Shown piece by piece: positions 14,607 through 23,176 of a stretch of 24,746 bases of DNA. A model generated the notes under the pieces. It was not told the origin of the DNA. It did not search any database and worked only from the letters and a program-made list of their open reading frames with translations. Source of the stretch: JBFGWM01 sp041588495 (GTDB taxonomy: Bacteria; Pseudomonadota; Gammaproteobacteria; Pseudomonadales; JBFGWM01); NCBI GenBank assembly GCA_041588495.1, contig JBFGWM010000011.1, positions 1-24,746 on the forward strand, written 5' to 3'. The position numbers were made by a program, and so were the translations under genes. The first letter of the stretch is position 1, and each line of letters opens with the position of its first letter.

Positions 14607-15821
14607 ATGAAGTTGCCCATATACCTGGATTACTCGGCGACCACCCCGGTGGATCCCCGAGTCGCCAAGAAGATGTGCGAGTACCTGTCCACGGACGGTG
14701 TGTTCGGCAATCCCGCGTCGCGCTCCCATGCTTTCGGCTGGGAGGCGGAGGCGGCCGTCGAGCAGGCCCGCCAGCAGGTTGCCGACCTGGTGAACGCGGA
14801 TCCGCGGGAAATCGTGTGGACCTCGGGTGCGACCGAGTCGGACAACCTTGCCATCAAGGGCGCCGCGCATTTCTATCAGAAACGCGGCAAGCACATCGTG
14901 ACCTCTAAGATCGAGCACAAGGCGGTGCTGGACACCTGTCGCCAGCTCGAGCGCGAGGGTTTCGAGGTGACCTACCTGGAGCCCGATCCGAACGGCCTGA
15001 TACCGCCGGAACGGGTGCGCGACTCGATTCGCGAGGACACCATCCTGGTCACGTTGATGCACGTCAACAACGAGATCGGGGTGATCAACGATATCCGCGC
15101 GATCGGCGAGATCACCCGCGAAAAGGGCGTGATCTTTCACGTCGACGCCGCGCAGAGTCCGGGCAAGATTCCCATCGACCTGCAGGAGATGAAGGTCGAC
15201 CTGATGTCCTTTTCCGCGCACAAGATCTACGGGCCGAAAGGAATCGGTGCGCTGTTCGTGCGGCGCAAGCCGCGGGTCCGCATCGAGGCCCAGATGCATG
15301 GCGGCGGACACGAGCGCGGGATGCGCTCGGGGACCCTCCCGACCCACCAGATCGTGGGCATGGGCGAGGCGTTTCGCATTGCGCGGGAGGAGATGGGCGC
15401 CGAGGCGGAGCGTACGAGAAGCCTGCGCGACCGCTTCCTGGAGAAGCTTCGCGGGCTGGAGGAGATCCACATCAACGGCGACCTGGAGCAGCGCGTTCCC
15501 GGCAACCTGAACATCAGCTTCGCCTTCGTGGAAGGTGAGTCGCTGATCATGGCGGTGAAGGACATCGCGGTGTCGTCCGGATCGGCGTGCACCTCGGCGA
15601 GCCTGGAGCCGTCCTACGTGCTGCGTGCCCTGGGCCTGGACGACGAACTGGCACACAGTTCGCTGCGCTTCACCTTCGGTCGTTTCACGACGGAAGAGGA
15701 AGTCGATTTCGCGGCCAACCAGGTGCGCGGCGCGGTGGAGAAACTGCGCGAAATGTCGCCACTCTGGGACATGTTCAAGGATGGCGTCGACCTGAAACAG
15801 GTGGAGTGGCAGGCACATTGA
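14607..15821 (+). CDS. iscS: Cysteine desulfurase IscS
   Basis: This 404-aa protein has the same length as E. coli IscS. PLP-binding Lys206 is in SFSAHKIYGPKG, and the persulfide-forming Cys328 is in SSGSACTSAS. TSGATESDNLAIKG and MHGGGHERGMRSGT are also diagnostic. It takes sulfur from cysteine and passes it to IscU and to tRNA-thiolation partners. I chose ATG 14607 (MKLPIYLDYSATTP), with AGAGG 5 nt upstream. The ATG at 14586 adds seven residues absent from homologues and its purine run abuts the codon. It follows iscR by 54 nt with no terminator seen. Confidence 0.97.
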   Translation: MKLPIYLDYSATTPVDPRVAKKMCEYLSTDGVFGNPASRSHAFGWEAEAAVEQARQQVADLVNADPREIVWTSGATESDNLAIKGAAHFYQKRGKHIVTSKIEHKAVLDTCRQLEREGFEVTYLEPDPNGLIPPERVRDSIREDTILVTLMHVNNEIGVINDIRAIGEITREKGVIFHVDAAQSPGKIPIDLQEMKVDLMSFSAHKIYGPKGIGALFVRRKPRVRIEAQMHGGGHERGMRSGTLPTHQIVGMGEAFRIAREEMGAEAERTRSLRDRFLEKLRGLEEIHINGDLEQRVPGNLNISFAFVEGESLIMAVKDIAVSSGSACTSASLEPSYVLRALGLDDELAHSSLRFTFGRFTTEEEVDFAANQVRGAVEKLREMSPLWDMFKDGVDLKQVEWQAH

Positions 15822-15872
15822 CTGGAGTCCGGACGCCCGCGGGCGGACGGAACGGTAACGGAGAATACGAGC

Positions 15873-16265
15873 ATGGCATACGGTGAAAAGGTCCTGGACC
15901 ATTACGAGAACCCCCGCAACGTGGGCAAAATGAACGCGGAGGATCCCAGTGTCGGAACCGGTATGGTCGGTGCGCCGGCCTGCGGTGACGTCATGCGCCT
16001 GCAGATCAAGGTCGGTGACAACGGCGTCATCGAGGACGCCAAGTTCAAGACCTACGGCTGCGGATCGGCGATCGCTTCCAGTTCCCTGCTGACCGAGTGG
16101 GTCAAGGGCAAGACGCTGGACGAGGCGGAGCAGATCCGCAACACGCAGATCGCCGAGGAGCTGGCGCTGCCGCCGGTGAAGATCCACTGTTCGGTTCTCG
16201 CCGAGGACGCGATCAAGGCGGCGATCCGCGATTACAAGGTCAAGAAAGAGAAGCCCGAATCCTGA
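15873..16265 (+). CDS. iscU: Fe-S cluster assembly scaffold IscU
   Basis: This 130-aa scaffold protein has its ligands at the E. coli positions: C37 and D39 in ACGDV, C63 in YGCGSA and C106 in HCSVLAEDA. The chaperone-binding motif LPPVK occupies residues 99-103, so HscA (downstream) should recognise it. Clusters are built on it from IscS-derived sulfur and then released with HscA/HscB help. GGAG at 15860-15863 lies 9 nt before the ATG. It follows iscS by 51 nt. Confidence 0.98.
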   Translation: MAYGEKVLDHYENPRNVGKMNAEDPSVGTGMVGAPACGDVMRLQIKVGDNGVIEDAKFKTYGCGSAIASSSLLTEWVKGKTLDEAEQIRNTQIAEELALPPVKIHCSVLAEDAIKAAIRDYKVKKEKPES

Positions 16266-16294
16266 GTGTTGCAGGACGGAAGGGGTAGCAGATC

Positions 16295-16618
16295 ATGACA
16301 GTCAGCATGACCGAATCCGCTGCGCGCCACGTTCGCGCGCAGCTGGAACAACGCGGTCGCGGCGAGGGAATCCGTGTCGGGGTGCGCGACTCCGGCTGTT
16401 CGGGGATGGCGTACGTTCTCGAGTTCGTCGACGAGGTGCGGCCCGAGGATGCCGTGTTCGAATTTCACGGGCTCAAGCTGTGCATCGATCCCAAGAGTCT
16501 CGTCTATCTCGAGGGCACCGAGCTCGACTTCGTGCGCGAGGGCCTCAACGAGGGGTTCCGGTTCAATAACCCGAACGTCAAGAGCGAGTGCGGTTGCGGC
16601 GAAAGCTTCAACGTCTGA
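16295..16618 (+). CDS. iscA: A-type Fe-S carrier IscA
   Basis: This 107-aa A-type carrier has its three conserved cysteines at 35 (SGCSG), 99 and 101 (CGCGESF), the IscA numbering. It accepts and delivers clusters, mainly for [4Fe-4S] maturation; plausible clients nearby are IspG, RlmN and the hydrogenase subunits. AAGGGG precedes the ATG. It is 29 nt from iscU and 36 nt from hscB, within the isc operon. Confidence 0.97.
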   Translation: MTVSMTESAARHVRAQLEQRGRGEGIRVGVRDSGCSGMAYVLEFVDEVRPEDAVFEFHGLKLCIDPKSLVYLEGTELDFVREGLNEGFRFNNPNVKSECGCGESFNV

Positions 16619-16654
16619 TTCCTGAAGCAGCGAAGGACCGCGGGCCGGATATCC

Positions 16655-17188
16655 GTGCAGAACAATCCCAATCATTTCGAGATATTCTCCCTGCCGGAGG
16701 CATTTCCGGTGGATGTCGAGGAGCTGACGCGCGTCTACCGGGAGTTGCAGCGGGAACTGCATCCGGATCGTTTTGCCGGGGCCGGGGATCACGAACAGCG
16801 GCTGTCGGTGCAGTATGCGGCGCAGGTGAATGAGGCCTATCGCACCCTGCGGTCCCCGGTGCGCAGGGCCCGTTACCTGCTGGAACTCAAGGGGCGCAGC
16901 GCCGATGCCGAGAACAGCCAGCTCGACCCGTGTTTCCTGATGCGCCAGATGGAACTCCGCGAGGACCTCGGGGCCGTTCGTGATGCCGATGATCCGCAGG
17001 CGGCACTCGATGCCCTGCGTGATGAGGTTCGCAAGGAGCTCAGGGATATCGAGCGGGTGATCGCCGGGCAGTTCCGGGACGGCAGCGAGGAGGCACTGGA
17101 CAAGGCGTCGAGGCTGGTCCAGGAGATGCAGTTCCTGGTCAAACTGGACGAGGAGGCTGAACGACTCGAGGCGGAGATTTTCGACTGA
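16655..17188 (+). CDS. hscB: Fe-S co-chaperone HscB (J-domain protein)
   Basis: This 177-aa protein has an N-terminal J-domain with the HPD motif at residues 36-38 (LHPDRF), followed by SVQYAAQVNEAYRTLRSPVRRARYLLEL. The C-terminal three-helix domain contains DPCFLMRQMELRE and binds IscU. It stimulates HscA ATPase and presents IscU. The start is GTG at 16655 (MQNNPNHFEIFSL in homologues' register). The ribosome site is weak, so expression may depend on iscA translation. A 90-nt gap without a gene separates it from hscA. Confidence 0.95.
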   Translation: MQNNPNHFEIFSLPEAFPVDVEELTRVYRELQRELHPDRFAGAGDHEQRLSVQYAAQVNEAYRTLRSPVRRARYLLELKGRSADAENSQLDPCFLMRQMELREDLGAVRDADDPQAALDALRDEVRKELRDIERVIAGQFRDGSEEALDKASRLVQEMQFLVKLDEEAERLEAEIFD

Positions 17189-17278
17189 CGCCCGGGAAGG
17201 GACGCCGGCAATCGTGGAGTCGAATCCGCGACCGGCAAAGCAAGGCAATCAAGAACGCAGAGAAATTTAAGGCAGTCC

Positions 17279-19156
17279 ATGGCGCTTTTACAGATAGCCG
17301 AGCCCGGCCAGTCCCCGGAGCCACACGCGCGACGCGCGGGCATCGGGATCGATCTCGGCACCACGAACTCCCTGGTGGCCGTGGTCCGCGATGGTGGCGC
17401 GGAGACCCTGCCGGACACGGAGGGGCGTCACCTGCTGCCGTCCGCGGTTCGCTACCTTGAGAACGGCGACGTGGTGGTGGGTCACGATGCCCTGGAGGCC
17501 GCCGGAGACGACCCCTTCAATACGCTGACCTCGGTCAAGCGCCTGATGGGGCGCGGGATCCAGGACGTGCGCCGGCTCGGCGAGCAGATGCCCTGGGAGT
17601 TCGTGAGCCACGAATCGGGCATGCCCTATATCCGCACCGTCGCCGGTGACCGCAGTCCGGTGGAGGTGTCCGCGGAAATCCTCCGCGTACTGGCGGCGCG
17701 CGCGGCGGCCGCGACCAGCGACCCGATTGCAGGGGCCGTGATCACGGTCCCCGCGTACTTTGACGACGCCCAGCGTCAGGCGACCAAGGACGCCGCCCGC
17801 CTGGCGGGTCTCAATGTGCTGCGCCTGATCAACGAGCCCACCGCGGCCGCCGTGGCCTACGGCCTCGACAAGGCCGCGGAAGGCGTGATCGCGGTGTACG
17901 ATCTGGGCGGTGGAACCTTTGATATTTCCATACTTCGCCTGTCGAAAGGCGTGTTCGAGGTGCTCGCGACCGGGGGCGACACCGCGCTCGGCGGGGACGA
18001 CTTCGACCATGCCATCGCCGAGTGGATGATCGCCGAGATGGGCTGCGACGATGACCTGTCCCCGGCCAATCAGCGGCGCCTGTTGCGCGCTGCGCGGGAG
18101 GCCAAGACCGGCCTGACCGACGCGGACTCGGTCCCGCTACGGGTGGAAGTGGCCGGAAAGGCCCTGGATACCGAATTGTCCCGCGAGACCTTCGAGTCGC
18201 TGGTGTCGAAGATGGTGGAGCAGACGGTCCGCGCCTGTCGCCGGGCCCTCCGTGATGCCGGCCTGACCGTTGGGGAGGTCGGCGAGGTGGTGATGGTAGG
18301 CGGCTCGACCCGGGTGCCCTGTGTGCGCCAGGCGGCCGGGAATTTCTTCGGCCGCGAGCCGCTGGTGGACATCGACCCGGACCGGGTTGTGGCCATCGGC
18401 GCCGCCGTTCAGGCCGATGTGCTGGCCGGGAACCGGCGCGACGACGAGCTCCTGCTGCTGGATGTCATTCCGCTGTCGCTGGGGATCGAGACCATGGGCG
18501 GACTGGTGGAGAAGATCATTCCCCGTAACAGCACCATCCCCGCGACCCGGGCGCAGGAATTCACCACCTACCAGGACGGCCAGACCGCCATGGCCATCCA
18601 CGTGCTGCAGGGCGAACGTGAACTGGTATCGGAATGTCGTTCGCTGGCCCGTTTCGAATTGCGGGGTATCCCGCCGATGACCGCGGGCGCGGCGAAGATT
18701 CGGGTCACCTTCCAGGTTGATGCGGACGGTTTGCTCGGTGTTTCCGCGCGCGAACTCTCCAGCGGCGTTGAGAGCAGTATCCAGGTGAAGCCGTCTTACG
18801 GGCTCACCGAGGAAGCCATCCTGACCATGCTCCGCGATTCATTCGAACATGCCGAGGAGGACGCGGAACTGCGTGCATTGCGCGAGCAGCAGGTCGAGGC
18901 CGACCGCCTCGCGCAGACCCTGCAGGCGGCTCTCGAGGCCGACGGAGAGCGACTCCTGGATAGTGACGAACTGGAAGCCCTGCGCGCGGGCCTTGCGCGC
19001 CTGCGGGAGGTTCGCGCCGGGTCCGATCGCGACGCGATCCGCCGCGAGGTGGAGCAACTGGGGCGCGCCACCGAGGGGTTCGCCCAGCGGCGCATGGACG
19101 ACAGTATTCGACGTGCCCTGTCCGGTCACCGTGTCGACGAATTCGCGGAGCGTTGA
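17279..19156 (+). CDS. hscA: Fe-S assembly chaperone HscA (Hsp70 family)
   Basis: This 625-aa specialised Hsp70 starts MALLQIAEPGQSPEPHARR, close to E. coli HscA. Its ATPase domain has IDLGTTNSLVAVV, VITVPAYFDDAQRQATKDAARLAG in two parts around residues 154-180, VYDLGGGTFDISILRLS and VMVGGSTRVP. The substrate domain includes TFQVDADGLLGVSA and IQVKPSYGLTEE. It lacks the EEVD-type tail of DnaK homologues from eukaryotes, as expected. It binds the LPPVK motif of IscU and drives cluster release. AAGG lies just upstream of the ATG. fdx begins 4 nt after its stop. Confidence 0.97.
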   Translation: MALLQIAEPGQSPEPHARRAGIGIDLGTTNSLVAVVRDGGAETLPDTEGRHLLPSAVRYLENGDVVVGHDALEAAGDDPFNTLTSVKRLMGRGIQDVRRLGEQMPWEFVSHESGMPYIRTVAGDRSPVEVSAEILRVLAARAAAATSDPIAGAVITVPAYFDDAQRQATKDAARLAGLNVLRLINEPTAAAVAYGLDKAAEGVIAVYDLGGGTFDISILRLSKGVFEVLATGGDTALGGDDFDHAIAEWMIAEMGCDDDLSPANQRRLLRAAREAKTGLTDADSVPLRVEVAGKALDTELSRETFESLVSKMVEQTVRACRRALRDAGLTVGEVGEVVMVGGSTRVPCVRQAAGNFFGREPLVDIDPDRVVAIGAAVQADVLAGNRRDDELLLLDVIPLSLGIETMGGLVEKIIPRNSTIPATRAQEFTTYQDGQTAMAIHVLQGERELVSECRSLARFELRGIPPMTAGAAKIRVTFQVDADGLLGVSARELSSGVESSIQVKPSYGLTEEAILTMLRDSFEHAEEDAELRALREQQVEADRLAQTLQAALEADGERLLDSDELEALRAGLARLREVRAGSDRDAIRREVEQLGRATEGFAQRRMDDSIRRALSGHRVDEFAER

Positions 19157-19160
19157 GCAA

Positions 19161-19499
19161 ATGACGAAAGTGGTTTTCCTGCCCCATGCCGAGATCTGTC
19201 CGGAGGGTGCGGTCATCGAGGCGGAGCCCGGCGAGTCGATCTGTCGCGCCGCCCTGCGCAACGGGCTCGAGATCGAGCACGCCTGCGAGATGTCCTGCGC
19301 CTGCACCACCTGTCACGTCGTGGTGCGCGAGGGGTTTGACTCCCTCGACGAGGCCGACGAACTGGAAGAGGATCTCCTCGACAAGGCCTGGGGGCTTGAG
19401 CCGGAGTCCAGGCTCAGCTGCCAGGCCATGGTCAGCGAAGAGGACCTGGTCGTGGAGATCCCCAAGTACACCATCAACCAGGTTTCCGAGAACCACTGA
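19161..19499 (+). CDS. fdx: ISC-type [2Fe-2S] ferredoxin
   Basis: This 112-aa adrenodoxin-like ferredoxin has ligands C42, C48, C51 and C87, with the extra C46 typical of the isc group (ACEMSCACTTC, then LSCQA). It supplies electrons for cluster assembly on IscU/IscS. The frame is open from 18849, but only the part from ATG 19161 resembles the family; GGAG at 19147-19150 is 10 nt upstream. The acidic helix (DSLDEADELEEDLLDKAWGL in full register) is the partner-binding surface. It is the penultimate isc gene. Confidence 0.97.
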   Translation: MTKVVFLPHAEICPEGAVIEAEPGESICRAALRNGLEIEHACEMSCACTTCHVVVREGFDSLDEADELEEDLLDKAWGLEPESRLSCQAMVSEEDLVVEIPKYTINQVSENH

Positions 19500-19521
19500 A
19501 TCGCGCCCGGAGGAACCCCCG

Positions 19522-19722
19522 ATGTCCCTGAAATGGACCGATGTCCAGGAAATCGCCATCGCCCTCGCCGATACCCGGCCGGAAGTCGACCCGCGCACGG
19601 TCAATTTCGTCGACCTGCGCAACTGGGTCCTCGAACTCGAGGAATTTGACGACGACCCCGGGCATTGTGGGGAAAAGATCCTGGAAGGGATCCAGATGGC
19701 CTGGATGGAAGAGGCCGACTGA
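19522..19722 (+). CDS. iscX: Fe-S assembly protein IscX (YfhJ family)
   Basis: This 66-aa acidic protein starts MSLKWTDVQEIAIALAD and contains DPRTVNFVDLRNWVLELEEFDDD, seen across about residues 23-45, the IscX signature. IscX binds IscS and iron and tunes desulfurase activity. GGAGG (19509-19513) lies 8 nt before the ATG at 19522. It is the last gene of the isc operon. No clear T-run terminator follows before the ndk promoter. Longer forms of this frame (from 19186) are shadows of fdx. Confidence 0.96.
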   Translation: MSLKWTDVQEIAIALADTRPEVDPRTVNFVDLRNWVLELEEFDDDPGHCGEKILEGIQMAWMEEAD

Positions 19723-19762
19723 CCCCCGGATTGCCCGGTACCCGTACAATTTTTGGCTCGAT

Positions 19763-19779
19763 CCGCGTATAATTCGCGG
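19763..19779 (+). promoter_or_regulatory. ndk -10 box framed by a short inverted repeat
   Basis: A perfect TATAAT (19768-19773) lies about 57 nt before the ndk start. It is framed by CCGCG (19763-19767) and CGCGG (19775-19779), with a GC-rich discriminator. No strong -35 is seen at 16-18 nt (GTACAA is the nearest at 18). The element separates ndk from the isc operon. Confidence 0.55.
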
Positions 19780-19829
19780 GTTTTGAACGCCCGTTCGAAT
19801 TTCAAACCCCGGGACCTGGAGCAACGTGC

Positions 19830-20261
19830 ATGGCAATCGAGCGCACCCTTTCTATCATCAAGCCGGACGCGGTCGGCAAGAACCTGATCGGCAAGATCAA
19901 TTCCCGCTTCGAAGAAGCGGGACTGCAGATCGTGGCCATGAAAATGCTGCACCTCGATGCCGCCAAGGCCGAGGGCTTCTACGCGGAGCACCGTGGCCGG
20001 CCGTTCTTCGAGCCACTCGTCGAGTTCATGACCTCCGGGCCGGTCGTGGTGCAGGTGCTGGAGGGCGAGAACGCCATCCTGCGCAACCGCGAACTGATGG
20101 GCGCCACCAATCCGCAGGAAGCGGATCCCGGCACCATCCGCGCCGACTTCGCATCCAGCATTGATGCCAACGCCGTGCACGGCTCCGATTCACCGGCTTC
20201 GGCGGCACGCGAAGTCGGCTACTTCTTCACGGACGAAGAGATCTGCCCGCGGACCCGCTGA
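19830..20261 (+). CDS. ndk: Nucleoside diphosphate kinase
   Basis: This 143-aa enzyme moves the terminal phosphate between nucleoside triphosphates and diphosphates. Its phospho-histidine is H117 in NAVHGSDS. The N-terminus MAIERTLSIIKPDAV and the YAEHRGRPFF, GPVVVQVLEG and GATNPQEADPGTIR segments are all canonical. The length is the bacterial standard. GGACCTGGAG lies upstream of the ATG. It has its own promoter at 19763-19779, and rlmN follows after 4 nt, so read-through into the rlmN operon is likely. Confidence 0.98.
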   Translation: MAIERTLSIIKPDAVGKNLIGKINSRFEEAGLQIVAMKMLHLDAAKAEGFYAEHRGRPFFEPLVEFMTSGPVVVQVLEGENAILRNRELMGATNPQEADPGTIRADFASSIDANAVHGSDSPASAAREVGYFFTDEEICPRTR

Positions 20262-20265
20262 GGGT

Positions 20266-21465
20266 ATGCCGACGGTGAGCAGCGTGCAGCAACCGGCCGC
20301 CCCGAATCCGCAGCAGAAAACCAACCTGCTCGGGATGTCGCCGCGCGCGCTCGTCGACTGGTTCGAGGGCCAGGGCGAGAAGCGGTTCCGCGCCGGCCAG
20401 ATGATGAAGTGGTTATACCACCGTGGTGTTGCGGACTTCGCCTTGATGACCGATTTCTCGCGCGCGCTTCGTGAGCGCTTGGAGTCGGTGGCCGAGGTGC
20501 GCGCGCCGGAAGTCGCCTGGAGCGGGGTCTCCGCGGACGGCACCCGCAAGTGGCTGATCCGGGTTGCCGGTGGCAACTGCGTCGAGACCGTGTTCATCCC
20601 GGACGGCAAGCGGGGCACCCTGTGCGTTTCCTCGCAGGTGGGTTGTTCCCTCGACTGCAGTTTCTGCTCGACCGGCAAGCAGGGTTTCAACCGGAACCTG
20701 GATGCCGCGGAGATTGTCGGCCAGGTGTGGATCGCCCAGGAGGCCCTGCGTTCGGCTGGGGATGCCGCCGGACCGGCGCTCACCAATATCGTCTTCATGG
20801 GCATGGGCGAGCCGCTGCTCAACCTCGACCACGTGGTCGACGCCATTCACGTGATGACCGATGACCTCGGCTACGGGCTCTCCAAGCGCCGGGTCACGGT
20901 GAGCACGGCGGGCGTGGTTCCGGGGATCCGCCGGCTGGCCGCGGAAACCGACGTGTCGCTGGCCATTTCCCTGCACGCGCCCACCGACGAACTGCGCAAC
21001 GAACTGGTGCCGGTGAACCGCAAGTACCCGATCGCCGTCCTGCTGGATGCCTGTCGTGACTTCCTGGCGGTCTCCGGGGCGCGCAAGTCGATCACCGTGG
21101 AGTACACCCTGATCGACGGGGTCAACGACAGCCCGGAGCAGGCGCGTGAACTGGCCCGCGTGTTGAAGGATTTCCCGTGCAAGGTCAACCTGATTCCGTT
21201 CAACCCCTTCGACCTGTCTGATTACCGCCGGCCGAGTGGGAACCGGGTGCGGAATTTTCATCGCACGCTGATGGACGCGGGATACATCGTGACCATCCGC
21301 ACCACCCGTGGCGACGATATCAGCGCAGCCTGCGGACAACTCGTGGGCCAGGTGCAGGATCGCACCCGGCGCTCAACCCGCTATATTCCGTTGCAGGCGG
21401 TCACGGAGTCGGCGCCCTCGACGGGACAGCCGGCAGTCTGGGCAACGGATGGCAGGAGTCACTGA
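20266..21465 (+). CDS. rlmN: Dual-specificity RNA methyltransferase RlmN (radical SAM)
   Basis: This 399-aa enzyme methylates C2 of adenosine in 23S rRNA (A2503) and in some tRNAs (A37). The radical-SAM cluster cysteines are C127, C131 and C134 (CSLDCSFC). The two catalytic cysteines correspond to C120 (TLCVSSQVG) and C356 (AACGQL). MGMGEPLLN, SKRRVTVSTAGVVPG and SLHAPTDELR are further marks. Two starts compete: ATG 20266, with GAGGG only about 1 nt away, and GTG 20275, with AGGG about 10 nt upstream. The second has the better spacing. The C-terminal tail after the core is low in conserved residues. It needs a [4Fe-4S] cluster, presumably from the adjacent isc system. Confidence 0.95.
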   Translation: MPTVSSVQQPAAPNPQQKTNLLGMSPRALVDWFEGQGEKRFRAGQMMKWLYHRGVADFALMTDFSRALRERLESVAEVRAPEVAWSGVSADGTRKWLIRVAGGNCVETVFIPDGKRGTLCVSSQVGCSLDCSFCSTGKQGFNRNLDAAEIVGQVWIAQEALRSAGDAAGPALTNIVFMGMGEPLLNLDHVVDAIHVMTDDLGYGLSKRRVTVSTAGVVPGIRRLAAETDVSLAISLHAPTDELRNELVPVNRKYPIAVLLDACRDFLAVSGARKSITVEYTLIDGVNDSPEQARELARVLKDFPCKVNLIPFNPFDLSDYRRPSGNRVRNFHRTLMDAGYIVTIRTTRGDDISAACGQLVGQVQDRTRRSTRYIPLQAVTESAPSTGQPAVWATDGRSH

Positions 21466-21466
21466 A

Positions 21467-22243
21467 ATGGAAGCCGGGAAAACGCTGTTCCGAGGCATGG
21501 CCCTCATCCTGTTCCTGGGACTTGCGGCCGGATGCATCCACACCTCCACCGGCGGCTACCGTGGTGAGCCGGATCGCGAGAAGGCCCTGAGCGACAATAT
21601 TCGCCTCGGGATGGCCTATCTTTCCTCGGGTGACACCCACCGTGCCAAGCGTCCCCTGATCAACGCCATCGAGATCGCGCCCCGCTCCGCCGAGGCGCAC
21701 AATGCGCTCGGCCTGGTGTACTACGTGGACCAGGAGTTCGCGCTCGCGGAGGAACACTACCGCAAGGCGATCCAGTACGATCCCGCCTATACCAAGGCGT
21801 ACTTCAATTTCGGCGCGCTGCTGTACAACCGGGGTCGCTATCCGGAAGCGGTGCACCACTACCGGGTCGCCACCGCGGACACCCTTTACGAACAGCGGCC
21901 GGCGGCCTTCGAGAACCTGGGTTATGCCCTGCTCGCGATGGGGGACCGCGCCGGCGCGAGAGCGGCGTTCACCCGGGCGTTGTCGTTCAACCGGGACTTG
22001 CCCCGCAGCCATCTCAGCCTGGCGCGGATGTATTTCGACGACGAGAACTACGATGCGTCGTTGAAGCATTTCCAGCGCTTCGCGGGCCTGTCGCGGCACT
22101 CGGCGGAGAGCCTGTGGCTTGGAATCCGCCTGCAGCGGGTATTAAATGATCGCGATGCGCTGGCCAGTTATGCCCTGCAACTCCGAAACATGTATCCTGA
22201 GTCCGACGAGTACCAGTTATATCGGGAGTCGATTCAGCAATGA
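21467..22243 (+). CDS. pilW: Type IV pilus biogenesis/stability lipoprotein PilW (PilF), TPR protein
   Basis: This 258-aa protein has a lipoprotein signal (residues 5-23) ending LGLAAGC, with Cys23 as the acylation site. The rest is a run of tetratricopeptide repeats, for example AEAHNALGLVYYVDQEFALA and AYFNFGALLYNRGRYPEAV. In Pseudomonas, PilF pilots the PilQ secretin to the outer membrane. No other pilus gene is in the window, so that role is taken from the family and from conserved position after rlmN. ATG 21467 has AGGAG 8 nt upstream and lies 1 nt after the rlmN stop. Its end overlaps rodZ by 4 nt (ATGA). Confidence 0.92.
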   Translation: MEAGKTLFRGMALILFLGLAAGCIHTSTGGYRGEPDREKALSDNIRLGMAYLSSGDTHRAKRPLINAIEIAPRSAEAHNALGLVYYVDQEFALAEEHYRKAIQYDPAYTKAYFNFGALLYNRGRYPEAVHHYRVATADTLYEQRPAAFENLGYALLAMGDRAGARAAFTRALSFNRDLPRSHLSLARMYFDDENYDASLKHFQRFAGLSRHSAESLWLGIRLQRVLNDRDALASYALQLRNMYPESDEYQLYRESIQQ

Positions 22244-23172
22244 ATTCCCCCGCGGAACTCAACAACAGTCCGTTTGCGAATGCCGGGCAGCCCACGGCGC
22301 CCGGTGAAATCCTGCGTAATGCACGGGTCGCGGCCGGAATCGGCCAACGCGAGATCGCCAATGATCTCTACCTGACCCTGTGCTACGTGGAAGCACTCGA
22401 GAAAGGGGAGTACGACAAGCTTCCGGGCGAGACGTTCATCCGGGGCTACCTGCGCAGCTATGCGCAGCGCCTGGGAATGTCCGAGAAGCGCATTCTCTCC
22501 GCCTACGACGCCACGGTGCACCCGGAAATGGGTACGGAGCGCCGCCACCGGATGACGACCGGGGTCCAGGCACTGGATATCGAGGAAGACGCAGACAGCG
22601 GTGGCGGCGCTTTGCGCTGGATCATCGGCCTGGTCGTGGTTGTGGGGCTTGGGATCGGCGGCTATTACCTGTACCAGTGGCAAGCCGCGCAGGACGTCGC
22701 GCGATTTCCCGCGCAGAGCCCGGGCGCCGTTTCGGCGCCGGGTGCGCCCGCTGTGGAACCGGCCGCGAAGGATTCCCCCGCGACGGTCGCAGCGCCGTCT
22801 CCACCGGGCACCGAGGCGAATCCGGATGAATCCGCGGCGGATGCCGACGAAGGGGCCGCTGGGGCCGCTACCGCGGCCTCTGTCCCGGAGACAGTGGATT
22901 CGCGCGAGACCGGTACCCCGCCCAGCGTGTCCGGTGCCAATTACCTCGTGATCCTGTTCAGCGAGGACTGCTGGATCAAGGTCGTGGGCGACGGGGGCAA
23001 GACCCTCGTGTCGCGGCTCAAACGGGCGGGAGACGTGCTCGAGATGACCGGCAGGCCACCCTTCTCCCTGCGTATCGGCAATGCCAGCGGGGTCATGGTC
23101 ACCTACAACGGACAACCCGTCGACCTGCGCCCGCACACCGAGAACAACGTCGCCAACCTGGTGCTCAACTGA
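22240..23172 (+). CDS. rodZ: Cytoskeletal protein RodZ (HTH, TM, DUF4115)
   Basis: This 310-aa bitopic membrane protein links the MreB cytoskeleton to cell-wall synthesis in rod-shaped cells. A helix-turn-helix domain (about 20-90) contains PGEILRNARVAAGIGQREIA and FIRGYLRSYAQRLGM. One transmembrane helix lies at about 126-146 (IIGLVVVVGLGIGGYYLY). A long Ala/Pro/Asp-rich periplasmic linker (about 150-230) leads to the DUF4115 domain (234-309) with SEDCWIKVVGDGG and NGQPVDLRPHT. The start codon overlaps the pilW stop. ispG follows after 4 nt. It is a membrane HTH protein and not a classical DNA-binding regulator, although some RodZ homologues have been suggested to affect transcripts. Confidence 0.93.
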   Translation: MNSPAELNNSPFANAGQPTAPGEILRNARVAAGIGQREIANDLYLTLCYVEALEKGEYDKLPGETFIRGYLRSYAQRLGMSEKRILSAYDATVHPEMGTERRHRMTTGVQALDIEEDADSGGGALRWIIGLVVVVGLGIGGYYLYQWQAAQDVARFPAQSPGAVSAPGAPAVEPAAKDSPATVAAPSPPGTEANPDESAADADEGAAGAATAASVPETVDSRETGTPPSVSGANYLVILFSEDCWIKVVGDGGKTLVSRLKRAGDVLEMTGRPPFSLRIGNASGVMVTYNGQPVDLRPHTENNVANLVLN

Positions 23173-23176
23173 CGCC

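Noticed and set aside
14016..16187. 723-aa minus-strand open frame over iscR, iscS and iscU
   Set aside because: The opposite strand encodes three canonical proteins with intact active sites. The antisense product has no recognisable motif.
17189..17278. 90-nt gap between hscB and hscA
   Set aside because: I looked for a small gene or promoter; no frame with a ribosome site and no -35/-10 pair stood out.
19723..19760. Possible intrinsic terminator after iscX
   Set aside because: There is a T-run at 19750-19754 but the preceding GGTACC dyad is only 6 bp with mismatched flanks, too weak to call.
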